Shown: positions 35,915-45,398, numbered from the stretch's first letter. The stretch: 64,000 nucleotides of DNA from Methylomonas sp. UP202 (GCF_029910655.1 NZ_CP123897.1:2345547-2409546); one strand, 5' to 3'. Numbers and translations are program-made. The notes: generated by a model not told the origin, from the sequence alone.

Positions 35915-37066
35915 CTAGATTGAACGGTTCGGTTCCCAAGGTTGACCATAGCGCGTGACTCGATTGCGCCCGTTGGCTTTGGACGCGTACAGCGCGCTGT
36001 CGGCCGCCTCGATCAATTCGCCGCCGGATTGGGCATCCTCGGGATAGCTGGCGACACCGAAGGAGGCGGTCAGCGCTATCGGCGTGCTTTTCCAGGCCAC
36101 GCGTTGCTCGGCCAGGCATTGTCTCAGGTACTCGGCGCGCTCGCGGGCCACTTCGACGGGCGTATCGGGCATCAACAGTAAAAACTCTTCGCCGCCGTAA
36201 CGGCAGATGATGTCGCTAGATCTGGCGTGTTGCCGCATCAGATCGGCCAGATGTTTTAACGCGGCATCGCCGCCGGGATGGCCGTAACGGTCGTTGACCG
36301 ATTTGAAAAAATCCAGATCGGCAATCACCGCGCTGACCGGATAGCCGTGCCGGGCGGCCAGCGCGATGGTCCGGTCCAGGTTTTCGGCTAAAAACAAACG
36401 ATTGTAAAGCCCGGTCAGCGCATCGTGCAGGGCTTGGTCGCGCAGCCGCGTTTGCAACGCCTCGATTTCCCGCTCCGCTCCGAGCCGCTCGGTAATGTCC
36501 GCCCAAACCGCGATCAGCGCCGGACGGCCGCCAATATCCAGCGGCGCTTTCCCCGACATTTCGACGTTGATGATCCGACCATCCTTGCGCACTGCCCGAG
36601 TCGTAAAGGTCAGTTGCTGGAATTCCCCGTTCAATGCGCGGCGAATCACGTCCAAAACCTGGGGCAAGTCTTCGGCCGGGGTAATGTCGGCCGGACCGAG
36701 TTTCAGAATTTCCTCGACGCTATAGCCCAGAATTTCGGCGAATTTCGGGTTGGCGTAGTTAAAGCGTTGGTCGATCGTCATTGAAATGCCGACCAAGGAT
36801 TGATCGAGCACGCAGTGAAATTTTTGTTCCGCTTCGCTCAGCGCGCGGTTGATGGCCCGGTTTTCTGCCAGCGCCGCTTCCAATTCCTGAGTGCGGCGCC
36901 GCACCAAGTCTTCCAGCATCACCGTTGCCTGGACTTGATCGAAATAGGAGTTTCCCAAATCGCCGCTGTGTTCGACACGGTCCATCAAGACTTGGACGAC
37001 TTTGTTCAAGCGGGCGATTTCAGCCTGCAAAGCCGGGAGGCTGGGATTGGCGTTTGGGTCAGTCAT
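35915..37066 (-). CDS. PAS-GGDEF diguanylate cyclase
   Basis: 383 residues. An N-terminal coiled coil (LQAEIARLNKVVQVLMDRVEH and RRRTQELEAALAENRAI), one PAS domain (~95-215: FHCVLDQSLVGISMTIDQ) and a GGDEF domain with active site CRYGGEEFLLL (~315) and conserved DALTGLYNR. It is cytosolic. The gene starts inside the end of the FIST gene (8-base overlap), so both are co-translated: the FIST protein probably senses a ligand and controls this cyclase. Confidence 0.9.
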   Translation of the reverse strand: MTDPNANPSLPALQAEIARLNKVVQVLMDRVEHSGDLGNSYFDQVQATVMLEDLVRRRTQELEAALAENRAINRALSEAEQKFHCVLDQSLVGISMTIDQRFNYANPKFAEILGYSVEEILKLGPADITPAEDLPQVLDVIRRALNGEFQQLTFTTRAVRKDGRIINVEMSGKAPLDIGGRPALIAVWADITERLGAEREIEALQTRLRDQALHDALTGLYNRLFLAENLDRTIALAARHGYPVSAVIADLDFFKSVNDRYGHPGGDAALKHLADLMRQHARSSDIICRYGGEEFLLLMPDTPVEVARERAEYLRQCLAEQRVAWKSTPIALTASFGVASYPEDAQSGGELIEAADSALYASKANGRNRVTRYGQPWEPNRSI

Positions 37067-38207
37067 GTTCGGATGCCGTTGCCGGAGCGCCGATCGCCAC
37101 GGCCGCGAAGGTTTGGTTGATGTGGATGCCGCGAAACTGTTCGCCGTAGGTGTGAAAGCCGACCACGCGGTTGTCGGTCATCAAGCGGTTCAAGTCATCG
37201 AGCTGATCGGCGGCGGCAACTTCCAGTTTTCGCAGGATGCAATCGCAGCCGAGCGTCACCAGCGGCCGGCCGATGACTTGACGGACGCGACCGAAGGCCG
37301 CCGCCAAATTTTCCAGCAAGTTTTCGCCTTGAGCGATGCGCAACACCAAGCCTTCCTCGATCGCGCAGTAAAAGGTCAAGCTGCCGTCCGGATTGGCGCG
37401 TTGCAGGCCGCGCACGTAATAACTGCCGTCGATCTTGACGACGACCGGATATGCGGCGAACAACGCCGGCGTGAGTTGGTCCAGCGGATAGCCGATCAGT
37501 CGCGCGTACTCCTCGGCGGCTGGCAGGCCGTTGATTTCGTGGACGGTGCGCCGGCCGATGTCGGCGGCGGTGACCACCATCCTGTGCTCGGAAGGTAAGA
37601 AGTGTTGAGTCCGGTAAGCGTACACCGGCAGGGTGGTGCTGATTAACAGCATGACCGCGTGGTTCGGGTGGAACGCACCTCCCCAATAAACCCACGTATC
37701 CTGAAACCTCAAACCGTCGCCGGCCGAACCGCCGACCAGCGGAATGTTGCCGAGCATCCGTTGAATGTCCAGGGCGACCGGTTCTTCTTTCAAAGACAGA
37801 CCGTCTATCAATAAAAAACCGAAACTGTTGGACGAACAGGCGTACGGCGCCAAATCTAATAGCGCGTTCAACCGAGATTGGGCGAAGTCCTTGGTTTGCT
37901 CGGCGGACAGACTCCGTAAGTCGCCGAGCAGGCCGCCGACGGCGCTGCACACCGATGCAGAGAAGCCGACGCCGATCAGGCTGCGTTCGCAAAGCCCGGC
38001 TGGTCCGATTTCGCCGGCCGTCGTACAACCGACGACCGGCAGGTCCTTAAACGCCAACGATAATGCGGCTGCCAGCGCCGTTAGGTCGTAATCGGCCGAG
38101 CAAAAAAATATCACGGCGGCCAGCCGTTCCTGAACCAGGCCGGCATGTAGCTCGTTGACCGCCGTTGTCGGGTCGACGGCACTCGAATGGGCGATACGAA
38201 TAGGCAT
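37059..38207 (-). CDS. FIST-domain sensor protein
   Basis: 382 residues. FIST-N (VIFFCSADYDL, GCTTAGEIGP, FGFLLIDGLSLKEE, VGGSAGDGLRF) and FIST-C (GYPLDQLTPALFAAYPVV, NPDGSLTFYCAIEEG, GCDCILRKLE) are both recognisable. FIST proteins of the NosP type bind haem and nitric oxide and regulate kinases or cyclic-di-GMP enzymes encoded beside them; others are thought to bind amino acids. The overlap with a PAS-GGDEF gene fits a NosP-like signalling pair, by inference; no haem ligand can be assigned from sequence alone. Confidence 0.85.
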   Translation of the reverse strand: MPIRIAHSSAVDPTTAVNELHAGLVQERLAAVIFFCSADYDLTALAAALSLAFKDLPVVGCTTAGEIGPAGLCERSLIGVGFSASVCSAVGGLLGDLRSLSAEQTKDFAQSRLNALLDLAPYACSSNSFGFLLIDGLSLKEEPVALDIQRMLGNIPLVGGSAGDGLRFQDTWVYWGGAFHPNHAVMLLISTTLPVYAYRTQHFLPSEHRMVVTAADIGRRTVHEINGLPAAEEYARLIGYPLDQLTPALFAAYPVVVKIDGSYYVRGLQRANPDGSLTFYCAIEEGLVLRIAQGENLLENLAAAFGRVRQVIGRPLVTLGCDCILRKLEVAAADQLDDLNRLMTDNRVVGFHTYGEQFRGIHINQTFAAVAIGAPATASEHD

Positions 38208-38646
38208 GGCTGGGCTGGGCTGGGCATGGAGCGATTTCGTGTGTCTGTGATGGCTTACAAGCGAATTTTATCGTATCGCCGCCGCCGAAGCTCGATACAG
38301 CTATCGAGAGGGCGACGGCTGTCGTAAAAGACCTTGAAATTTTGGGCCGTAAGTCCGTTTATCGGCTAAGGCGAATTCCAGTATAACTCGCTGCGCATTC
38401 CACCCGCCGTAACCGAATGGATAGTCGGAGAAGAGGTTTTTTGGAACTTGCCGTTCACGGGATCCAGTTGCGGCACGGCGGGGGCGTGCGGACTGGCGCG
38501 TTGACGCAGGCGCCAAGTCAAGAGGTCGACCAAGGGCGCTACAACACCGTGGCCGAAGCGGCGCTCCGAATTGGTAGTCGTTAACGGTTTTTGGGTGGGG
38601 TTTTAGCCAAACTAACGCCATCGTTAACGACAAAGAGGTGACGCTG
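38208..38646. other. Intergenic region before the ACP-like gene
   Basis: No gene recognised. Two CGTTAACG palindromes lie 44 bases apart (38578-38585 and 38622-38629), the second just before the ribosome binding site, and may be operators. Confidence 0.5.
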
Positions 38647-38913
38647 ATGTGTGGAAAATTCGGTGGCAACGAAGTGGAAAGCCTGCAAAACATGATGTCG
38701 ATGGCCGTACAGCTGGTCATCGCCGATACCTTCGATTTGGAAGTGGACGACGTTTCTTTGGACAGCGATCTACAAAACGATCTGGGTATGGATGCCGACT
38801 TGCGGGATAAGCTGGATAGCTCGATCACGGAAATGTTTAACGAACTTCATCTGGACTTCAGCCGTATCAAAACGGTGGCTGACCTGGTAGAGCAAGTCGT
38901 CACACTACATTGA
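38647..38913 (+). CDS. Acyl-carrier-protein-like protein lacking the prosthetic-group serine
   Basis: 88 residues from ATG 38647, with AAGAGG eight bases upstream (GTG 38638 in frame is less likely). Helical, acidic, ACP-like: VIADTFDLEVDDVSLDSDLQ, then NDLGMDADLRDKLDSS where ACPs have DLGADSLDTVEL. The serine that takes 4'-phosphopantetheine is replaced (DAD instead of DSL). It therefore cannot act as a normal acyl carrier. No fatty acid or polyketide genes are near. A strong terminator follows directly. Confidence 0.7.
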   Translation: MCGKFGGNEVESLQNMMSMAVQLVIADTFDLEVDDVSLDSDLQNDLGMDADLRDKLDSSITEMFNELHLDFSRIKTVADLVEQVVTLH

Positions 38914-38930
38914 GTTCGCTGCTAGTTCGT

Positions 38931-38960
38931 AAAAAAGCCGGGGAACCCCGGCTTTTTTTT
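38931..38960. terminator. Terminator after the ACP-like gene
   Basis: AAAAAAGCCGGGG-aa-CCCCGGCTTTTTTTT: strong stem with A and T runs on both sides, serving the ACP-like gene and the convergent peroxiredoxin gene. Confidence 0.9.
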
Positions 38961-39000
38961 GGGGCAGAAAATGGCCGGAGCGATGGTTCCAAGATGTATC

Positions 39001-39480
39001 TCAGACGGGCAGGCTTTTGACAATATCCAGTACCGCTTGCGCGTGTCCATCCGGGCTAACGCCGTACATGGCTTCGAGCAACTTGCCGTCCTTGCCGATA
39101 ATGAAGGTCGAGCGGACGATCTTCCACTTTTTGATGCCGTCTTTTTCGACTTCCTGCCAGGTACCGTAACTGTCGCACAGCGCACCGTCGGTATCGGCCA
39201 ATAATTGCACATTCAGACCGTATTTGGCGATGAAGGCGCGGTGGCTCTCGCAGTCGTCCTTGCTGACGCCGACGATGACGGTGTTAGCCGCCGCAAACTC
39301 GGCGGCGAGCGCGGTAAAGTCGTTGGCTTCTATCGTGCAGCCCGGCGTATCGTCCTTGGGGTAAAAATACAGCACCACAGTCTTTTCGCCCTGGTAATCC
39401 GACAGATAGATCATTTTATTGTCTTGATTCACGGCACGGAAAAACGGCGCTTCCTGGTTTTTTTCTAATAATTGCGACAT
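39001..39480 (-). CDS. bcp: Thioredoxin-dependent peroxiredoxin, Bcp/PrxQ family
   Basis: 159 residues. Peroxidatic Cys in YPKDDTPGCTIEANDF (~residue 46), a second Cys nearby in SKDDCESHRAF, and the thioredoxin fold. It reduces hydrogen peroxide and organic peroxides with thioredoxin in the cytosol. ATG 39480 has AGGAG eight bases upstream; the open frame to 39612 is rejected. Convergent with the ACP-like gene. Confidence 0.92.
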   Translation of the reverse strand: MSQLLEKNQEAPFFRAVNQDNKMIYLSDYQGEKTVVLYFYPKDDTPGCTIEANDFTALAAEFAAANTVIVGVSKDDCESHRAFIAKYGLNVQLLADTDGALCDSYGTWQEVEKDGIKKWKIVRSTFIIGKDGKLLEAMYGVSPDGHAQAVLDIVKSLPV

Positions 39481-39703
39481 GGGTTTTCTCCTGTTGTACG
39501 GGGCGAATTCGAACTGGCGGATTGGATTGGTCCGGCTATCGGGACCAACGCCGGCCGCGCCTGCCGGAAAGCCAATCCCGGCGACCCGCGGCTGGCGGCG
39601 ATTATGGACCAAGCGCCGGACGAGCTTCTACCACAAAATTGCTGGGACTAAGTGCCGCGGCCGGACGCGGACCGAGGCTACGCCGCGCCGAGCACGCCGG
39701 CCG

Positions 39704-40381
39704 CTAAGCCCAAAGTTCGTCCACTTGTCCGTCGTGGCCGCAAAATACCGCACCAGTCAAGCCGTTGAATATGCCGTGTTCGACGATACCGGGAATGCCG
39801 TTCAGCCGTTCGTTCAGGGTTTTGGCGTCCAGCGTGGAATCGAACACCACATCCAACACCAGGCTGCCGTATGAGGTGACGACCAAGCCGTCGCCGTTGG
39901 CGGTTTGCCGCAAGCTACCGTGCCCGCCGATCGCCGCCACGCTGCGTTGTACCAGCTTCCAGGCGAACGGCATCACTTCGATTGGAATCGGAAAGTTCTC
40001 GCCGATGCGTTTGACGCGCTTGCTGGCGTCGATCAATACCAGAAACGAATCGCAGGCCTTGGCCAGCAACTTTTCGCGTACCAAATCGTAACCGCGGCCT
40101 TTCAATAGCGTCAGATCGGGGGCGACTTCGTCGGCACCGTCCACGTACAAGTCCAGGTGTTCCAGATGGTCGATCGCGATCAGCGGCAAATCGAGTTGAC
40201 GGGCCTTGATCGTGCTGACCGTCGAACTGGCCACGGCGCTGAATTTCAGGCCTTCCTGGGTGCGGCGCCGCGCCAGTTCTTCGATGAACAGATTGGCGGT
40301 GGAGCCGGTGCCCAGGCCGACGATCATGCCGTTTTGCACGTGTTGAGCAGCATGTTGGGCGACGCGTTGTTTGTCGTTCAT
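39704..40381 (-). CDS. rpiA: Ribose-5-phosphate isomerase A
   Basis: 225 residues, normal for RpiA. Seen: GLGTGSTANLFIEEL (phosphate loop), DLYVDGADEVAPDLTLLKGRG with the catalytic acids, REKLLAKACDSFLVLID with Lys, and GNDG-type loop replaced by TANGDGLVVT. Interconverts ribose-5-phosphate and ribulose-5-phosphate; in RuMP-cycle methylotrophs this also serves regeneration of the formaldehyde acceptor. Start at ATG 40381 (MNDKQRVAQHA), since the upstream extension is unlike the family. Confidence 0.94.
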   Translation of the reverse strand: MNDKQRVAQHAAQHVQNGMIVGLGTGSTANLFIEELARRRTQEGLKFSAVASSTVSTIKARQLDLPLIAIDHLEHLDLYVDGADEVAPDLTLLKGRGYDLVREKLLAKACDSFLVLIDASKRVKRIGENFPIPIEVMPFAWKLVQRSVAAIGGHGSLRQTANGDGLVVTSYGSLVLDVVFDSTLDAKTLNERLNGIPGIVEHGIFNGLTGAVFCGHDGQVDELWA

Positions 40382-40449
40382 GGTTCTGCCTTTGCGATGG
40401 TCGAAAAACGGGGTGACGCGAAAACCGGCCGTCAAGTTCCGGGGCCGAA

Positions 40450-41478
40450 TTATTCTTCCAGCTTATGGACTCGGGCTTCCAGCGCTTTGAATTTTTGCAG
40501 CAATTCCGGCAGTTTGGCCAGGGCCGCCAATTCCTTCCAGGCGACCTTGCGATCCTTGGCCGGACTGCCGAATACTTGGGCGCCCGGCTCGATGTCGCCG
40601 GAGATGCCGCTACGGGCCATCACGACGGCGCGGGCGCCGATTTTGACGTGATCGGCGACGCCGGTGCTGCCGGCCAGGATCGCGCCGTCTTCTATCGTGC
40701 AGGAACCGGAAATGCCGGATTGTCCGCAGATGATGACGTTGCGGCCGACGATGTTGTTATGGCCGAGCTGGACCAAGTTGTCGATTTTGCTGCCGGCGCC
40801 GATTCGGGTCGGACCCAAGGCGCCCCGGTCGATACAGGTGTTGGCGCCGATTTCGACGTGGTCCTCGATTTCGACGTGACCTACATGAGGCACCTTGACG
40901 TGTTGGTTGTCGCGGAATTTATAGCCGAATCCGTCGGCGCCGATCACCGCGCCGGCGTGAATAATCACGTGATTGCCGATGACGCTGTTGTCGTAAATCA
41001 CCGCGTTGGGGTGGATATGGCAGTGTTTGCCGATCGCCACGTGATTGCCGATGCGGGCGCCGGCTTCGACGGTACTGCTGTCGCCGACGCTGCTGTTTTG
41101 GCCTATCGTCGCGAACGGACCGACGTGGACGTTGTAACCCAGGGTCGCGGTGTCGGCCAGTACGGCGTGTTCGGACACCTGGCGTTTGAATACCGGCTCG
41201 GGATGCAGCAGCTTGACGGCGTTCAGAAAGCTGATTTCCGGGTCCTGGCAAACCAGCAGGGTCAGGCCGACCGGCATTTCGGCGTCGATCAGGGCTTCGG
41301 CGATGAAGCAGGCCGAAGCCTGGGTGTCTTTCAGGTGTTTCTTGTATTTGCCGTCGCTAAGAACGGTGACTTGGTGAGCTTGAGCCGACATGATGTCGGC
41401 GGCGGAATGGATGGATTGAGTGGCATCGCCGCCTTGCGCTCGAGCGTCGCAACGACTGGCCAGTTCCGTGATAAGCAT
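40450..41478 (-). CDS. lpxD: UDP-3-O-acylglucosamine N-acyltransferase LpxD
   Basis: 342 residues. N-terminal uridine-binding domain, then a left-handed beta helix of hexapeptide repeats (ATIGQNSSVGDSSTVEAGARI...), IIHAGAVIGADGFGYKF, and the catalytic His in NLVQLGHNNIVG; C-terminal helix KALEARVHKLEE. Third step of lipid A synthesis. ATG 41478 has AGGAAA eight bases upstream; the frame to 41565 overlaps the upstream gene. The lpxA/fabZ/lpxB partners are not adjacent, so this may be a stand-alone second or relocated lpxD. Confidence 0.93.
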   Translation of the reverse strand: MLITELASRCDARAQGGDATQSIHSAADIMSAQAHQVTVLSDGKYKKHLKDTQASACFIAEALIDAEMPVGLTLLVCQDPEISFLNAVKLLHPEPVFKRQVSEHAVLADTATLGYNVHVGPFATIGQNSSVGDSSTVEAGARIGNHVAIGKHCHIHPNAVIYDNSVIGNHVIIHAGAVIGADGFGYKFRDNQHVKVPHVGHVEIEDHVEIGANTCIDRGALGPTRIGAGSKIDNLVQLGHNNIVGRNVIICGQSGISGSCTIEDGAILAGSTGVADHVKIGARAVVMARSGISGDIEPGAQVFGSPAKDRKVAWKELAALAKLPELLQKFKALEARVHKLEE

Positions 41479-41486
41479 GCGTTTTC

Positions 41487-43715
41487 CTATTTCCAAATGC
41501 CAATGATATGAGTGAAGTCGTCGGTCCAGGGTTGCAAGCCGAACGACAGTGGCAATTTCTGCCAATGCCCGAGCCGGCTTTGTTGCAGTTTTGCCAAGCG
41601 CTCGGGATGTTTCGCGATCACCACCCAGTCGGTGGCAATCACCAAAGGGACATCGGTTTCCGGCTGAAATTCCTGGAGCAGGCCGGCCAGATGCAGTTGG
41701 TTGACGTGATCGGCCAGGACTTTCTTCAGGGCCAAATGACGGTTGGTGATGTGAAATGCCAGCAAACCGTCGTCCTTCAGCTTGCTGAAGTATAGCTGCA
41801 AAGCCTCGCGGGTCAGCAAGTGGGTAGGTACCGCGTCGGAACTGAAGGCGTCCATGATCAGCAGGTCAAAGCTGGCGTCGGCTTCCTTGGCCAGCGACAA
41901 ACGGGCGTCGCCGACGACCATCGCCACCTGCTTGGCGCAACGTTCCAAGTAATGAAACCAGGTCGGGTCTTGCGCGACCGAAACCACCAGCGGGTCGATT
42001 TCGTAGAACGACCAACTTTGGCCTTCCTTGGCGTAGCAGGCCAGCGCGCCGGCGCCCAGGCCGACCGCGCCGATCCGCCAGCGCGGATTTTCGGCGTCGA
42101 ATTCGGCGAATACCTGGCCGATCGGGCCGGGCCGGCTGTAGTAGGTCAGCGGCGTGGTAATTTGCGCCGGAATCAAGCGTTCGGCGCCGTGTTTGGTGGT
42201 GCCGTGGTAAAGTTCGCGGACTTTTTCCGGCTTTTGGTTTTCGTCGGGGATCACGGTATCGCGCACCGACAGCACGCCGAAAAACGTCCGTTCCTGATAC
42301 AACACGTTCGATGCCATGCCGTGCAGACCCAGCGTGAACAGCAGCAGTACCGCCGTCAGCGTGCCCAGCGCCAACGGGCTGTGGCGCAACGCATAACTGA
42401 TGCCGGCCAGCAGAATCAGCGCGCCGCCGATCAGGTCCAGATAGTCGAACAATTGTTCGGTCGAAAAATAGACGGCCAGCCCGGCAACCAGAATCAGTAC
42501 CGGGAACAGCAGTTGCAAGGGCCAGCGGCCGTTCAACAAGCCGGGCCGCAATAGTAGCGCCGCGACGATCATGATCGGGTATTCGTAAACCGCATTGAAC
42601 AAAAACGGCGCGACGAAGGTGTTGAACAAGCCGCCCAGCATGCCGGCGAAGGACATCACCAGATAAAATCGGGTCAGGAATTGGGGGTGGGGCCGGCTGC
42701 GCGCCAATTCGCCGTGGCAGACCATGACCGCCAGGAAGAATGCGATCAGGTGCAGAATCAAATCCAGCCAATAAGGCAGCGTGGCCGGATTGATAAACGA
42801 ATAGGCGATGAACACCGTCAACACCGCCGGTTGCGCGGCCAGCATCCACGGCCGGATGCGCTCCGCCCAGCTGCCGAACACCAGGATGAAGGACAGCAAA
42901 TACAGGGTTAGCGGGACGATCCACAGCAACGGCACCGCGGCGATGTCGGTACTGATGAACTGAGTCAGACCCAGCAATAGGCTGGAAGGCACCAAGGCCA
43001 GAGCGGCCCAATGCAGTTGTTGCCAGCGGCTCGGCGGCGTCAGGGTTTCGTCGATGCTGGGCGCTTCCAGTTCGTCTTCGGTTTGGTTGCGCCAATAGCC
43101 GGTCGCGCAGAACAGGATGCAGGCGCACAGCAGCAGATAGCCGCCGCTCCAAACCAGGCGTTGGTTGGCCAGGCCGATGTTGGGTTCGATTAAAAACGGA
43201 TAGCTCAGCAAGGCCAACAAACTACCGGCGTTGCTGGCGGCGTAAAGATAATACGGATCGCCGCTGCTGCGATGGCCGCAGCGGGAAAACCAACTTTGCA
43301 GCAACGGCGCGGTCGCCGAGATCACGAAAAACGGCAGGCCGATCGCCAGAAACAAGGTCCAGACCAACCACCAGGCCGGATTGCCGGCGGTGGGCGGGCT
43401 GGGGTTGTCCGGCAGCGCCACCGGCAGCGCGAACACGCTGAAGATCATCAAGGCGGTATGGATCTGAATCTGGCGCTGCGCGCCTTGCCGGGCCGTCAGC
43501 CAATGCGCGTAGAGGTAGCCGCAGAACAGCAGGGTTTGGTAAAACACCATGCAGGTGTTCCACACCGCAGGCGTGCCGCCGAGCAAGGGCAACAACAGTT
43601 TGCCGAACATCGGCTGCAGCACGAACATCAGCAATGCGCTGATGAATAGCGTCGCGGCGAACGCGATAACCGGCGAAATGAGGGTGGGGCGGGTGGTTTG
43701 AGGCGCTGAGTTCAT
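41487..43715 (-). CDS. Membrane protein with C-terminal spermidine-synthase-like domain
   Basis: 742 residues. About twelve hydrophobic helices cover residues 15-475, followed by a Rossmann methyltransferase/spermidine synthase-like domain: IGAVGLGAGALACYAKEGQSWSFYEIDPLVVSVA (motif I and the acidic residue), VVGDARLSL, FDLLIMDAFSSDAVPTHLLT. Such fused 'fused MFS/spermidine synthase' proteins are widespread and of unclear activity; they may transfer aminopropyl groups or act on membrane substrates. ATG 43715 (MNSAPQTTRP) is chosen over an upstream start. The stop is eight bases before lpxD, so the two may be co-transcribed. Confidence 0.85.
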   Translation of the reverse strand: MNSAPQTTRPTLISPVIAFAATLFISALLMFVLQPMFGKLLLPLLGGTPAVWNTCMVFYQTLLFCGYLYAHWLTARQGAQRQIQIHTALMIFSVFALPVALPDNPSPPTAGNPAWWLVWTLFLAIGLPFFVISATAPLLQSWFSRCGHRSSGDPYYLYAASNAGSLLALLSYPFLIEPNIGLANQRLVWSGGYLLLCACILFCATGYWRNQTEDELEAPSIDETLTPPSRWQQLHWAALALVPSSLLLGLTQFISTDIAAVPLLWIVPLTLYLLSFILVFGSWAERIRPWMLAAQPAVLTVFIAYSFINPATLPYWLDLILHLIAFFLAVMVCHGELARSRPHPQFLTRFYLVMSFAGMLGGLFNTFVAPFLFNAVYEYPIMIVAALLLRPGLLNGRWPLQLLFPVLILVAGLAVYFSTEQLFDYLDLIGGALILLAGISYALRHSPLALGTLTAVLLLFTLGLHGMASNVLYQERTFFGVLSVRDTVIPDENQKPEKVRELYHGTTKHGAERLIPAQITTPLTYYSRPGPIGQVFAEFDAENPRWRIGAVGLGAGALACYAKEGQSWSFYEIDPLVVSVAQDPTWFHYLERCAKQVAMVVGDARLSLAKEADASFDLLIMDAFSSDAVPTHLLTREALQLYFSKLKDDGLLAFHITNRHLALKKVLADHVNQLHLAGLLQEFQPETDVPLVIATDWVVIAKHPERLAKLQQSRLGHWQKLPLSFGLQPWTDDFTHIIGIWK

Positions 43716-43952
43716 CGTTATTATTGTCGGGGTTGGCCGAACCGGGCGGGGCAATGATAAAGCATTTGTGCCGGCTTGTGGCTCGCGCTTGGACTCCGCT
43801 CGACAGGAGGCGCCGAGCCGGCGCGCGGCTTTTTACCCGTATTTACATTATATTGACTGGGATTTACCGATGCCGTCGGCATACTGTTGTTTACCCGTAT
43901 TTAAATTTTGGCTGTTGTATGTTGCTATCAAATGAATAGGAAATTCGCTGCG

Positions 43953-45398
43953 ATGAAACCAAATTCACGCCGGTCGATAGGCTGGTTCGAACCCTCCGCG
44001 ACCGGTTTACGAATCGCGGTTTGCCTGCTGTTGTGTGTGTTACTGGTCGCCTGCGGTTCGCGGCCGTTGCCGCCCAGCCAGGTCGAGCAAGCCGAAAAAC
44101 TGGAAAAAGTTTTGCTGGACGGCGGCTACCGGCCGGCGCGACGTTTCGAGATCGAAACCGGCCGCGAAGTCTGGCATCGCGATGGCCGCGATTTGGACGT
44201 ATCGATCACGGTACCCACCTCACCGGGTCGTTACCCGCTGATCGTGTACCTGCCGGCTTTGGGCGAGGATGCCGGCGGCGGCCGCTTATGGCGCGAATTC
44301 TGGGCCAAAGCCGGTTACGCGGTATTTTGCATGCAGCCGGTGGCGATAGGGCAAGCCTTGCGCGAATTGAACCGGCCGCGCGGCGGACCGCGTCCCGGCA
44401 CCGCCAACGATATGGGCCCGCCGGGTGAAGAGGACGGCGAGGCAGCGGGGATGTTCGGCGGCTGGTTCGGCGGCGGACCCGATCCGGAAGACGACGCCCG
44501 GCCCGACGACGAGGACGACAGCGATCGGCCGGAGGACAAACGCCGTCCGTCCAAGGCGGCTCGCAGCAGCGAATTACGTTATCTCGGCCACGAGTATTTC
44601 TCCGCCGAACATTTGCCCGGTCGAGTCGCCGACTTGGCCTGGGCTTACCAGCAGCTCCGGACCAGGGCCGGTTTGGGGCAGCGTCTGTACGCCGCCGCCG
44701 ACGTCGATAAACTGGTGTTGGCCGGATACGATTTGGGCGCGCAAACCGTCAGCGCGGTACTCGGCGAAAATTTCGGCGTCGAGTTGCCGGGTAGGCAAGA
44801 GTTACGGCCCGTGGCCGGGATACTCTTGAGTCCTTCGGTGGATTTGGCGACCGGCAATGTCCGCGGCCGTTTTCAACAAATTTCCTCGCCGTTGCTGGCA
44901 GTCACCGGCAGCGAGGATGACGACTCCTATGCCATCGGCGCGGCCGGTGCTCGGTTATCGGTGTGGGAGCACGCGCGGCCGGGCGGCAAGTACTTGTTAG
45001 TGCTGACCGAGGCTAGCCATCAATTGCTGGCCGGCGCCGGCATAGGCTTCGGCCGGGGCCAGCGCGGCGGTTCGGGCGGCGGACCCGAAATGGGGATGGG
45101 TGGCGGCGGGCCGGGCGGTCGGTTGTTGCTGAATCCGGTCAATCGCGTCGGCGGCGGTGGGGGCGGTATGGGCGGAGGCGGCGGACCGCCGATGGGCGGC
45201 GGCCCCGGCTACGGCTTGCGCGGCGAAGACCTGGAAAAAATGCGGATAGAACGCGCGTACAAACAAGTTGCGGCGGTGCAAAGCGCGAGCACCGCTTTTT
45301 TGGATTTGCTCGTCAAAAACGACGAATTCGCCAAAGCCTGGTTGTTGGAGAAATTCAATCCCTGGTTGGGCAAGGCCGGTGTGTTCAAAGGACGTTAG
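43953..45398 (+). CDS. Lipoprotein with alpha/beta-hydrolase fold and Asp in the nucleophile elbow
   Basis: 481 residues from ATG 43953, with AGGAAA ten bases upstream. Signal peptide with lipobox LLVAC (C at ~31), so outer-membrane or periplasmic anchoring. The fold resembles dienelactone-hydrolase/PAF-acetylhydrolase-like proteins: YPLIVYLPALGEDAGGG, FWAKAGYAVFCMQP, LVLAGYDLGAQT. The nucleophile position in GYDLGA is Asp instead of Ser, a residue used by dehalogenases, so esterase activity is uncertain. Two low-complexity inserts stand out: an acidic stretch (DPEDDARPDDEDDSDRPED) and a Gly/Met-rich one (residues ~365-425). Unknown function. Confidence 0.75.
   Translation: MKPNSRRSIGWFEPSATGLRIAVCLLLCVLLVACGSRPLPPSQVEQAEKLEKVLLDGGYRPARRFEIETGREVWHRDGRDLDVSITVPTSPGRYPLIVYLPALGEDAGGGRLWREFWAKAGYAVFCMQPVAIGQALRELNRPRGGPRPGTANDMGPPGEEDGEAAGMFGGWFGGGPDPEDDARPDDEDDSDRPEDKRRPSKAARSSELRYLGHEYFSAEHLPGRVADLAWAYQQLRTRAGLGQRLYAAADVDKLVLAGYDLGAQTVSAVLGENFGVELPGRQELRPVAGILLSPSVDLATGNVRGRFQQISSPLLAVTGSEDDDSYAIGAAGARLSVWEHARPGGKYLLVLTEASHQLLAGAGIGFGRGQRGGSGGGPEMGMGGGGPGGRLLLNPVNRVGGGGGGMGGGGGPPMGGGPGYGLRGEDLEKMRIERAYKQVAAVQSASTAFLDLLVKNDEFAKAWLLEKFNPWLGKAGVFKGR

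Noticed and set aside
41866-43152. 428-codon frame within the spermidine-synthase-like gene
   Set aside because: Arg/Pro/Gly-rich shadow frame; the overlapping frame has clear membrane helices and Rossmann motifs.
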